Assembly: GCA_965112735.1 (NCBI GenBank)
Contig: OZ218961.1
Location: 2,356,001 to 2,420,000, forward strand
Length of the DNA stretch: 64,000 bases
Origin: Phaeosaccion multiseriatum
Taxonomy: Eukaryota; Ochrophyta, other classes
Direction of reading: 5' to 3'
Under the pieces are notes generated by a model that was not told the DNA's origin, made no database searches, and worked only from the letters and a program-made list of their open reading frames with translations. Below, piece by piece: positions 31,701 to 43,500 of the stretch; within the stretch, counting starts at the first letter, position 1, and the number at the start of each line of letters is the position of its first letter. The position numbers were made by a program, and so were the translations under genes.

Positions 31701-33891
31701 GACCCTGACCCTGACCCTGACCCTGACCCTGACCCTGACCCTGACCCTCACCGCGACCAAAACCCTCACCCTCACCCTAACCCGACAACGCACCTGTCCC
31801 AAGCGAGGGAAGGGCCTCTCGGTGTCAGCGCTTGCCTCCACCTCTGCCTCGCTCCTCGCGGCATCGTCCACAAGGAAGGGCAGAATAGGCTGAGCGCGGG
31901 ACACGCAGTGCGCACGGGAGATTTGGAGCTCCACGTTTCCCTGCGTTAGGGGGGGGGGGGGGGGTTTAAGTATGTCAGTAAGTCTGTGAGTGGAAGGAAG
32001 GAAGGAAGGACGTCAGTCGTTCGCACCCTTCCACACCTCTTGCTCACCACCACCCACCTGCGAGCAGCTCTTGACGTCCGCCTCCACAAGCGTCCCCTGC
32101 ACGTCCACCACGCTCTCCACCGGCAGGCTGCCCATATACTTGATCACCATCTTGCTGCCCTCAGGGTCCTCCTTGCTCTTGAAACAGACCGCCTGCAACG
32201 TAGCCCCTCCGCCCTGTCGCAGGACGGCAAACACGGAGCCTCCCTTGCCGCGCACCGTGTAAATCCTGCCTCGTACCCACACCTCTTCCCCTGCTTGGGG
32301 TCCTCCTTCCACCCCAAGTGTGGATAGGTCTGAGAAGGTGCGCCCTGAGGGATCGTTGTGGGAGGCGATGGTGGCGTAGTCTCCTACGATTTGATCGGGA
32401 GAGGCTGTTGAGAGTGGGGAGTATGGGGGCGAGGGGAGGGGAGGGGAGGAGGAGGAGGAGGAGGAGGAGGAGGAGGAGGAGCTCCATCGCGTGAGGGAAA
32501 GCAGCAGAGTGGTGGGCATGTCGTTGGACGGACCACATTTCACCCCCCCCCCCCATCCTATCATTCAACGAGGTAAGGAAGGAGGTGTGTGAGGAAGGGT
32601 GTGTGCGGGAGGGACGTCGTGGGAGCGCTTGAGGACGCGGAAACCCCCTGGGGTGTGTCACAAGTTTCACACACGTTCCATCATGTTCGTCTCCTCCACA
32701 TCCCACCAACACCAACAGGTGTCCAGTAACGGCATACCACCGTACCACCAACCTCTATACCACCGTACGAATGCCATGCCATGCCATCCAATGCCATCCA
32801 CTTATCACCACTTACCTACGCCCCTCGCCCCGTATGTGACGGGCAGCAGCTTGGCGAGCGGGTCGTTTTGCTGCTGCTGCTGTTGCTGCTTGGCCCGCTT
32901 GGCTGCCGCTTTGGCCTCTTTCTCGGCCTTTTGAGCAGCCTTACGCGCCTCCTTCTCCTCCTTGGCCTGAGATGGATGGCAGCCCACGGCACATCAATGA
33001 GCACAAAGAAAGCAAAGTCGCAACAAACAAATCCCTTGCAAGTGCTGTGTGTAGGGAATTTCCCCTTCTGTGTGTAGTTGCACTGCCTAGGAAGACCCCT
33101 CTCACCCCCCCAACCTGGTTGTGCGGGGTTTTGTCTCTCCCCCATCCCCTCTGTCTCACCTTGTCTTTGGGGTCGAAGGATTCACCTGTCACCTCCTTAT
33201 ACTGCCCCTTCAGCTCTAGAAGGCGGTCGATGTGCGGTTTCAAGACCTCCTTCGTCGCACTTCCTCCCTCCTTGATGGCCCTGATCTCGAGCCCTACCGC
33301 CGCTATTTGGTCCGCAATCGCCTGAGCCTCGCTGGAAAGCGTCACCGTAGCGTCACTCTCACTCCCATCCCCTCCACTGCTGCTAGAAGTGGACGTGTGA
33401 AGAGCACTGCCCTTACTCCTGCTTCCCCATCCTGAGCCCTCTGCCCTTGCCTTTCCGTAGGAATAGGCCATCTGTCCGTGCCACTGGCGGCGAGTACTGC
33501 AATCGCGGCTCTCACGACACATAGACCTGCTTCTCGCCATCAACGGTCTCACCCCTCGCTCATCCGTCACAAAGGGTCGCAGCTGGGCTGTGGCTCCTGC
33601 TACTGCCCCCCTTTCTCGTCCCGCCCTTCTGCCCCCTCTGCATGCCTTCTCGTGCTGCTGGCGACAGTCTCCCTCTGCCATCGCCGGTACTGCATTTGGA
33701 CCCAGTCCTCCCTGAAAAGCTAACAAGGACGCGGGCTTTGAGCGCGCCACATGCACTAACGAACCCAAGCCCCTCCTTCCTGAGGCTGTGGCCGCTGCTG
33801 AAGCGGTGCTACTGGCCGTCGCAAACATCACGAGCACAGCTGCTGCTCCTGCTGCGCCTGCCGCTGAAGCTACTGACGATTGACGCGGCAT
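28798..33891 (-). CDS. DARS: Aspartyl-tRNA synthetase with WHEP domain (9 exons, 786 aa)
   Basis: Exons, all phase-matched: 33891-33160, 32966-32816, 32404-32058, 31940-31794, 31303-31193, 30812-30651, 30293-30123, 29720-29307, 28923-28798. It charges tRNA-Asp. Order: Ala/Ser-rich N-terminal extension with a hydrophobic core ([14 protein letters not shown]); WHEP-type helix-turn-helix (residues about 187-244: [19 protein letters not shown] ... [15 protein letters not shown]); Lys/Ala-rich helix; anticodon-binding OB fold ([23 protein letters not shown]); class II core with [16 protein letters not shown], motif 2 [15 protein letters not shown] and motif 3 [10 protein letters not shown], ending [10 protein letters not shown]. 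The EFTGLDLEM stretch marks AspRS rather than AsnRS. An ATG at 33924 would add 11 residues. An internal Met ([13 protein letters not shown]) could start a cytosolic form (inference). Confidence 0.93.
29880..30122. repeat. TCCC/GGGA repeat next to AspRS donor
   Basis: On the coding (minus) strand the donor GTGAGGAAGGGGAGGGAGG runs straight into a GGGA tract. The same arrangement occurs at 31000-31192. Confidence 0.85.
31527..31793. repeat. Telomere-like hexamer array 5 inside an AspRS intron
   Basis: CCCTGA and CCCTCA units fill most of the intron between exons 4 and 5 of the synthetase. On the minus strand the array begins right after the donor GTGCG. It shows that these hexamer arrays are not confined to the ankyrin units. 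Confidence 0.9.
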
Positions 33892-33924
33892 TACAATATA
33901 CACTGTACTGCCGCTGCATCCCAT

Positions 33925-34567
33925 TGTCGATCGACGATCCGGAGGATCGTGACCCCGAGTTTCAGTTGACAGTCTCGTCGACTCTGCGCGCCCTAAACAA
34001 AAAAGAAGATGATTAGACGAGAAAGACCCGTGATCGCTTGTCTACTATCAGGTCTTTGAGTTATCTTGTCCGCAGCGAACTGGGCGCTTGTTGTGGAAAG
34101 AAAGGGGGCCAGAGCAACCTCCCGCGGATCTCTCTTTTGGGCGGGGAACGATCACAAGACGAACACTCACACTCAGACGGCAATAGAGGCTGTAGAGGCT
34201 GTAGCGAAGCAGTTCAAGGACGGCACAACCGCGGCGATATTGAATCTCACAGTAGCAAGGAGGAGTGCTGGGTCAGCTTGCCGAAGAGCGAGCAGGAGGA
34301 CACTTAGGACTTTTCTGACAGGGTCCCCTCAAGAGGAGCCATTTATCGAACTGTATGCGTGCAGCGGACTCTTGGTGCGCTCGCTGCTGGTGGGGATACG
34401 CAGGCTGGAGGAGGAGGGAGGAGAGTGAGGCAGTAAGAGTGACGAAGAAGATCAATCCAGGACGGTGACAGATCTGGCGAAAGAAGACATCTGGCGGAAG
34501 GAAGGGTTGACGTGTGGTGAAGGCGGTAAAGTGGGCCAGCAGTAAGTGTATCTCTCTGCAGTCTACC
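33925..34567. promoter_or_regulatory. Head-to-head intergenic promoter region
   Basis: Lies between the divergent AspRS (-) and ABCA (+) genes. A GTCGATCGACGATCC palindromic stretch (about 33925-33945) stands out. Open frames at 34038-34428 have no recognisable domain and may be 5' UTR. Confidence 0.45.
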
Positions 34568-37500
34568 ATGGCACCCTCGTCTGAGCGACGGAAGCCCCCT
34601 TCGTGGGGCAATCAGCTCCGGGCGATGCTGGTCAAGAATGCCTTACTGAAGCTTGCAGAGTGGCCTAACACGATTGCCGAGGTATGCATCCCCGCCCTCT
34701 TCATGCTGCTCCTGGTGTGGATCAAGAGCATCACCACCGTCTTCGACAGGTGAGAGGAGAGATAGAGGAAGAGGCGACGAGGTAGAGAGCGAGAAGCGAC
34801 GTTGAGAGAGAAGAGAGAGAGAGAGAAGAGCACCTCTCATTTGCTGCTTCTCAACCTCCGACCCTTCACGTACATTGTAAAGACAAGCGCGTCTTTGCGA
34901 CAGTATGGTAAAGCAGCGCTGCTCAGCACATCCCCTCGCCTCCCCTCCCCTCCCATCTCCACTCCCCGCCCCTCCCCTCCCCTACCCTTTTTTTCCTTTC
35001 CCACAGCCCCAACGTGGCGTACGTGTGTGGCAACACGGCTCCGTGGTACTATCAAAACGATCTTGATATATCCGACCCCGCCCACCTCTTCCAGACCAAC
35101 CCCCTGCTGGAATGCCTCCTCAAACCCAACAGGTTGGCAACCTGTTCCTGTGGATGGGGCCATCGGCGTACAACCACTCCTTCAAGTCTGCCTTGTTCTT
35201 CTTCCCTCTCACTCGTTTGTTCCTCCCTCCTTCCTCCTTCTCTCCTTCCTTCCTTCCTTCCTTCCTTCCTTCCTTCCTTCCTTCTTTCACTCCTTCCTCT
35301 CTCTCTCCTTAGCTCCACGCAAACATGCACTGCAGACAACTACTACACAACCCCCACGGATGAGCTCGACGTAATCGGTGACCTCGATTTTTACCCCCAG
35401 CTCGGCTACATGGGTGAGTTTGTGTCCTCCTCCTCCTCCTCCTCCTCCTCCTCCTCCTCCTCCTCCTCCTCCTCCTCCTCCTCCTCCTCCTCCTCCTCCT
35501 CCTCCTCCTCCTCCTCCTCCTCCTCCTCCACTCGCCTGTCACTCATGCCCATCTGCCCCCCTACTACACCTCGTACACCACTGATAACACACCACCCCAA
35601 ACACTTTTCAATTCACTAACTCCTAAGTACATCATTATCCCACCATCCAAACTACTTTCACGGACTGACTGACTGACTGACTGACTGACTGACTGACTGA
35701 CTGGATACAAAACGCTGAATGCTGTGCATACATAATTCAGCCTCAGGAGGGCAGTACCCGTTCTACGGTTTCACCGTCGGAGACGAGCAACAGCTGTACA
35801 CGGAGCTTCGCGAAGGGTTGGGACTTGATGTAGACAACCCCTCTCTGTCCCTCCCCTCCATCGCGGAGAGGCTGCTCTACAGCGGCACTCCCACGTTTAT
35901 TGCCGTTGCTCCTGCAGAGGAGGCCGAGGAGGAAGAGGCATATGGGTCTACAGCTGAGGTAGCTGAGGTGTGGCAGCAGCACCGGCAGCAGCACCGGCAG
36001 AAGCAGGAACAGCAGGAGCAGCAGGGAAACGTAGCAGGAGCGGTGGGTGGAGTCGCGCCAGTCTCGAAGCTGTATCACCAACAGCAGCACAAGAGTGACG
36101 AGAGTGTCGAGCTCGCCGCCCTCTCAGACGCAGCCACCGCCTTTGCTACTTGGCTTAATGATAGCCTCCGCCACTCCAACTCCTCCTTGGGCACCGTAGT
36201 CAGACTCTTTCCCTCCAGCGCGGCCATCGATGAGTACATCAGCTCGCCAGGTGAGGGAGAGTGAGGGTGTGAGGGAAGGAGGAGGAGGAGGAGGAGGAGG
36301 AGGAGGAGGAGGAGGAGGGGGAGGTGAAGGACACTGACGAACGCACACAAGCACGCACCGCCCTCACAGACTGGCGTTGTGTTGTGTGTTTCATTGACTT
36401 ACTTACGAGTGTCTCAAATGGTGTGTGCTTCGCTTGCTGACTGACTGACTTACTGACCACTGACTGACTTACTGACCACTGACTGACTTACTGACCACTG
36501 ACTGACTTACTGACCACTGACTGACTTGCTTTCTTGTGGTTGCATGCTTGCACTTACACCAGAGTACGAGACACGTGGAGAGGAGCCTGTGGAGGAGGGA
36601 GGAGGGAAGGTGGGCTTAGCGGTTGTCTTCAATCAGGCCCCGGGAAGTGGGAGGAGCAGGGCAGGGGGGGATGGCAGCCGAAGGGGTGGAACGAGCGATG
36701 GCGCCGGCGCTGCCGATGAAGGGAGTTGGGCATACTCGCTTCGCTTCAACAGCACGCTGAATCCGGTAAGTTACGTGTGTACGTACGAACGAGGCTGAAA
36801 TGACTGGCTGAAATGGATGGCAGGAAGGAGCAATAGTGTTCCACGTGCTAACACCCTCCTTCTCCCTCCCTTCCTCCCTTCCTCTCTCTCTCTTTCTCTA
36901 TCCCCCACTCCCTCCCTCTCCCCCTTCCTCCCTCCTTCCTCCGTTAGGCTGACATAATCTCCAAGGAGGCAGGTTGCCTGTACAGCGGCTGTCGTTCCAC
37001 CTTCTTCCTTCCCAACACTGGCATCAGCACCGAGCCACTCAAGAGGCCCCCATCCAGCGAGTTTGTCTTTGGCTACTCGTACAGCGGCTTCCTCACCCTG
37101 CAGCAGGCAGTGGACCGCTTCATCCTTTCTGTAACGGCAGGTACGTTACGTACCGACTGATGGGGTGACTGACTGTAACTGACTTGACTGACACCAGGTA
37201 CTGGCTGATGACGGGACTGATGAGATGATTGACTGACTTAACTGACACCAGGTACTGACAAACTAACGAACTTGACTGTAACGGCTGTAACGGCAGGGCG
37301 GGACGTGACACTCGGTACCAGTGTGGGCTTCATGCCGGAGAGGGCGTACCTCACGGACGAGTTTGCCAAAATCATCGCCTCCACCCTGGGCATCTTCTAC
37401 ATGCTGGCATGGGTGGTAAGTACGTGCGTGGGTTGGTGATTCGGTATTTTATGTAGGGCCTCTATGAGCGGGAGATTGCGGTGGAGGAGGAGGAGGAGGA

Positions 37501-40500
37501 GGAGGAGGAGGAGGAGGAGGAGGAGAAGGAGGAGGAGGAGGAGGAGGAGGAGGAGGGGGGGGGGGGGGAGGCTCGAGGAGTGAGGAGCGAGGAGGAGGAG
37601 GAGGAGGAGGAGGAGGAGGAGGAGGAGGAGGAGGAGGAGGAGGGGGGGGAGGCTCGAGGAGTGAGGAGCGAGGAGTATAGGGGAAGAGATTGTCCGGCAG
37701 GTTATCGCACTCTACTCTACTTATCGTACCCTACTTTGCTCATCGTACTCTACTTTACCAAGGCTACGACGACTACCTATTGCAACTTCATTCATCCCTC
37801 TCCTCCTTCGAATAGAATCAATCTACTGCTACTGCTCCTCCTCCTCCACTTCTGCTACTACATCTCTACTTCTACTACTGCTGTTGGTGCTACTACTACT
37901 GATATACTGCTACTCCCCCTCCTCCCGTTTCGTCTGCAGTACCCTGTGAGTCGCATCATCCGTGTGTTGGTTTCCGAGAAGGAAGAGCGCATCAAGGAGG
38001 GCCTCAAGGTAAGAGTTTCAGTTTCATTGACCTCGATCCCATCCGTAGAGGCATGCATGTATGGAAGACGAGGATACCGACAGGCTTCCTTCAGGCCAAA
38101 CCCCTCACCCTCCTTCCTCCCTCCTGTGCAGGTGATGGGCTTGCGTGAGTGGGTCTACAACGCGAGCTGGTTTATATCCCTCCTTGTACAACTCGCAGTG
38201 TCGGATATTCTCATCTTGCTGGCGGTACGTGCCAAATGCCAAATGCCAAGTGCAGTTAGTGGCCGTGTAACGGCAGTGTAACGCTCGATAGGCAAGGCAG
38301 GGCAGGGCGAGGCAAGGAAACACCGCAGACTCCTCCTTTCCCCCTCCCCTCCCCTCCCCTTCCCTCTCCTTACCACACACCCGCTGACACCCCTCTCCTC
38401 TCCCAGGTGAGCGGCTCCGTGTTCGAGTACAGCGACAAGCGCCTTGTCTTCGCGTGGCTCCTTCTTGTGTCTGTGGCGATCATCCTCTTCTGCTTCCTCG
38501 CCGCCACTTTTTTCCAGTAAGTCTTTCCCTAGTAAGCGCCTCATTCAGAAAGGCGCCTCTCTCTGCCTCTTTTTTTCTCTCTCTCTCACTGTCTCTCGCT
38601 CTCCTCTTTCTCTCTCTCAAACCCAAGGTCTTATCTCTCTCCCTCTCTCTGTCCCTCTCGCTCTCCCTCTCTCTCTCCCCCCCCCCTCTCTCTCTCTCTC
38701 TCTCCCTTCCTTCCGTACAACAACAACCAACAAACGTGATCAGCCGAGCCAAGACGGCGGCCACCATGGGCAGCATCCTCTTCTTCGCGTGCTTCTTCCC
38801 CTACTACTACGTTGGGGGCAAGGCGAGCAGCAGCAAACTCACCAAGGTGTGGCTCTCTCTCCTTGTGCCCACGGCCTTCGCCCTAGGAGGGGACACATTT
38901 GCGGCGTACGAAGGAGGCCTGGTGAGAGAGGGAGGGAGGAGAGGGAAACGAGAGGAGAGGAGAAGAGACGGGGGGGGAGGGGAGGGGAGAAGAGGGGAGA
39001 GGAGGGGAGAAGAGGGGAGGGGAGGGAGAGGAGGAGAGGGGAGGGGAGGGGCTAGGGGGGGCTCTGCCACTGGAACCTAACAAACTGAAGCTGTAGGCTG
39101 CACTAAATGCGAATACTCTCCCCTCCCTCTTCTCCTCCTCCTCCTCCTCCTCCTCCTCCTCTCCTTTAGGTGGGCGTCCAGACGTTCAACACGGGGCAGG
39201 CCTCGTCGGCCAACGTGTTAACGTATAACACTATCATGGCGATGCTGGCAGTGGACTGCCTGGTATATGCAGTGGTGTCTTGGTACTTTGACAAGGTGTT
39301 GCCGAGTCAGTACGGGTCCCCGCTTCCTTGGTACTTCCCGTTGGAGGCGGTGAAGCGGTGGTGGGTGGGGGAGAGGAGGAAGAGGAGAAGGAGGAGCGGG
39401 GGGGGCGGAGGAGGAGGAGGAGGAGGAGGAGGAGCGGGGGTGGTGGGGGAGAGAGAGTCAGGGGGTTTGATGATGAAGAAGAAGAAGAGTGGGCGCGTGT
39501 CGTGGAAGGGCGACGACGGAGAGGAATGGGAACGAGAAGAAGAGGAAGAACAACGGGGCTTACTGGAGGAGCCTCTGCTGTCGCATAGACAGGCGGGGGG
39601 GAGAGAAGGAAGAGGAGGAGGAGGAGGAGGAGGAGGAGGAGGAGAAGAAGGCGTTGGAGTCAACGAGGTGGAAGTCGATGAGGAAAGTGGGGCCGCTGTT
39701 GCTGCACAACACCACCAACGTCAAGGTCAAGGTCAAGGTCTTCTATCAGAGGACGGCTCCACCCGTGCGAATACGAATGGGGGGCTGGTGGAGGCCGTGG
39801 GGCCCAACCTCTATCGGCAGAAGAAAGAGGGTCGAGCCGTGTGCATCAAGGGCCTGCGCAAGGTCTATGGCAGTGGCAAAGGTAAGGGAGGGAGGGAGGG
39901 AGGGAGGGAGGGGGGGAGGGAGGGAGGGAGGGTGAGAAGGGTGAGGGGGGGGGGGGAAGCAAAGGGGAGGGTAAGGAGGAAATGGAAGGGCAAGATGTGT
40001 TTTTGGGGGTTGTGGATGCTGTGGTACTACACACCCCTTCCGTACTACTTCGTAGTACATACGTATACGTACATGCGTACTTGCACACTTACGCCATGTG
40101 TGATTTTGTCGATGTTTCTCAGTGGCCGTGAAGGGGCTTGACCTGGACTTCTTCGAGGGGCACATCTCCGTGGTAGGTGGGGTAGGTGGGGTGGGTAGGA
40201 TGGGATGTGGCTGCCTGCTTGCCTGATTCACTGACTTTCTTTCTTTTTTCCTTTCTTCCTTTCTTCCTTCCTTCCTTCCTTCCTTCCTTCCTTCCTTCCT
40301 TCCTTCCTTCCTTCCTTCCTTCCTTCCTTCCTTCCTTCCTCCCTCCTTCCCTCCCGTCCTCCCATGAAGCTTTTGGGCCACAATGGTGCTGGCAAGGTGA
40401 GAGCAGGAGAGTGGAGGGGAGGGAGGGAGGGTAGAGCGGAGGGAGGGGAGGGTAGAGAGCGGAGGGAGGGGAGGGAGGGGAAGAGATAGGAGGTGCGTCG

Positions 40501-43500
40501 GTATGGAGGGCACAGGGGATGAGTGATATCGAGGCACCCCCTTCAATCCCTCCCTCCCTCACCGCCAACCACTCCCTTACACAACCTTACATACTCCCTC
40601 ACCGCCAGCTCCTCCTTCCCTCCCTCCCCCCACCCTCCCTTCCTTCCTCCCTACCCTCCCCGCTTCCCCCCAACTCCTTCCTCCCTTCTCAGTCCACCAC
40701 AATGTCGATGCTGACGGGCATGACCGCATCCTCGGCCGGAGGGGCCACCTTCCCCGGGGGGCTGGACCTGCACACAGACACTCTTGCCGTGCGCTCGCTC
40801 CTCGGAGTGTGTCCACAACACGACGTGCTCTTTCCCACCCTCACTGTGATGCAGCACTTACGTATGTACGGTGTTGTGAAGGGTGTGGAGCCACACGATG
40901 TGGAGGAGAAGGTAAGGGTTGTTACGTAAGGGAGTATGTAAGGTTATGTAAGGGAGCAGTTGGTGGTACGGCAGCGGTGGCTTTGAAGGAGGATCTGACG
41001 ATGGCTCGGAGGAAGGTAGGCACATACGCACGCACATACTCTCACACCTACACGCACCCACACACACGCACGCACACACACACACACGCAAACCCTTACA
41101 TACACACAGGCGCTGGCGCTGGCGAAAGAAGTGGGCCTAATGGAGAAGCTTCATCAGCAGACCAAAGCCCTGTCGGGGGGGCAGAAGCGGAAACTCTCAC
41201 TGGCCATTGCGCTCATCGGGGACAGCAAGGTGATCATCTGTGACGAACCCACCTCAGGGATGGATCCTTACTCCCGGAGGGCAACATGGGGGGTGCTGCA
41301 GCGCCATCGCAAAGGAAGAGTCATCATCCTGAGCACGTGAGTCCGGGGAATGGTCATATTGCCCAAATGTAAAGGCTTTTTTCTTTAGCATTGGAAGGAG
41401 CAGGAGGCCCTCATTCTCTGCAGGAGACGAGAGCTATCGGTGTCAGCGTGTTGTCGCTGCTTTCACCCCTCCCCCCCCCCCCCCTCCCCTGCTTAAATCA
41501 CACGTCCTCCTCTCCCTTGTGCCTTTCCTACTTCACTCCCTCCCTCCCTCCCTCCCTTCCTCCAACCCCCCCTCCTGTATCACCACCTCCCTCACCACCT
41601 GCTCTCCCTCCCTCCTCTCAGTCACTTCATGGACGAAGCCGACATCCTCGGTGATCGTATCTCTATCCTCGCAGAGGGAGAATTGCGCTGCTGCGGCTCC
41701 TCTCTCTTCCTCAAGTCTGTCTACGGGGTGGGCTACACCATGACCATTGTGCAGGAGCAACAGCAGCAGTTGGTGATACAGACGCAGCAGCGGGAGAGCG
41801 CCAAGCTGCAAGGAGGGGGGGGTGGTGTCAGCAGCAGCAGCGGTAGTGGAAGTGGTAGTGGAAGCGGCAGCGGTGAGAGCAAGATTGTGGTACTACGCGG
41901 GAGGGAAGAATCAGGTAGGACGAGTTTCAGTTTCGGCTTGTTGACCGTACGTTGGATGCCAGTCATCCTCCTCCAGTCTGTCCTCTCTCTCTCTCTCCGT
42001 CCTCTCCCTCCCTCCGTTCCTCCCTTCCTCCCTTCACTCGCTCACCCCCCGCCACCCTATCTCGCTCTCTGTCTGCTCCCTCTCCTCCCATCCCTTGTCA
42101 TCTCCCCACCCCCCTCCAAAGGCGTAGAGGAGAGCAAAGGCGGGGATGACAGCGCTGCTTGTCATGCTCCTCCTGCTAGTGGTAGTGGCAGTGGTAGCGG
42201 CGAGAGTGCCTCATCGAGTGCTGAGGCTTTGCACCGCACCATCACATCCTTTGTGCCTGAGGCTCAGCTCCTCAGTGCCGTCGGAGCCGAGCGGTGCTAC
42301 CGTATGCCATTCCAAGCTGCGCCAAGGTACTATGATCGGCATGTGTGTGTTGTGTGTGTGCGTGTGTGTGAGTATGTATATATGTGTTCGTGTGTGTGTT
42401 CGTGTGTGTATGCTTGTGTGTATGTGTGCGTATGTGTGTATATATATATATATGTGTGTGTGAGTATGTGGTGTGAGGGTGCGCGTGTGTACGTATGCGT
42501 GCATGTATGTGTGTGTCGTATGCGTGTGTGTGTATGTATGCGTGTGTGTGTACTGCCCTGACACCCACTCTCTTACTCGACATTTCTAAGATTTGCTGAC
42601 ATGTTCGAGGAGCTGGACCGGTCCAAGCAGCGCCTGAAGGTGGCAGCCTATGGCATATCCGTTACCACACTGGAGGAGGTGTTCCTCAGAGTGGGGCACG
42701 GCACAGACGGGATGGCACTAGATGGGGTGAGTGGGTGTATGGGATGGTACTAGATGGAGTGATTGAGTGTAAGGGATGGCACTGGATGGGGTGAGCGGGA
42801 TGGTACTAGATGGAGTGATTGAGTGTAAGAGATGGCACTGGATGGGGTGAGCGGGATGGTACTAGATGGAGTGATTGAGTGTAAGGGATGGCACTGGATG
42901 GGGTGAGCGGGATGGTACTAGATGGAGTGATTGAGTGTAACGGATGGCACTGGATGGGGTGAGTGGGTGTATGGGCTGGTACCAGATGGAGTGATTGAGT
43001 GTAAGGGATGGCACTGGATGGGGTGAGTGGGTGTATGGGCTGGTACCAGATGGAGTGATTGAGTGTAAGAGATTGGATGCGGCGCCCTGCTTTCCTCATT
43101 CACACCCCGGGCTTCTGTCTCTCCCTCTCTCTCTCTCTCTCTCTCTCACTCTCACTGTGTATGTGTGTGTCAATGTGCTTTCGCCACTCCGAATAGGATG
43201 GCGCTGAAGGGGGGCTGGTGCGCTCCAGACTGCCTTCCCTCCTCTCCGACGACGGCCACCACCAGGGACACGCACGCACACACAAGGAGCAGCAGCAGGA
43301 GGAGGACACCCGAGCTTCTTCTACCACCGCTGCTGCCGTATCACCAACTGCTGCTGCTGCTGCTGCTGCTGGCGGTGATTCAACAAGCCTTCTCCTCGGA
43401 GGGGACATGGGGGCCTATGGGGTGGAAGCAGGGGGCGACTTGGGCGAGTCTTACCGCCGCTCTAGCAACTCCAACTCATGCTGCGGCCGCTCGCTCGGAC

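Noticed and set aside
34066-34428. 120-aa frame in the AspRS-ABCA intergenic region
   Set aside because: No recognisable domain or splice link, and it lies where both 5' regions are expected.
35309-35600. Poly-Pro, poly-Arg and poly-Glu open frames
   Set aside because: (TCC)n microsatellite in ABCA intron 3.
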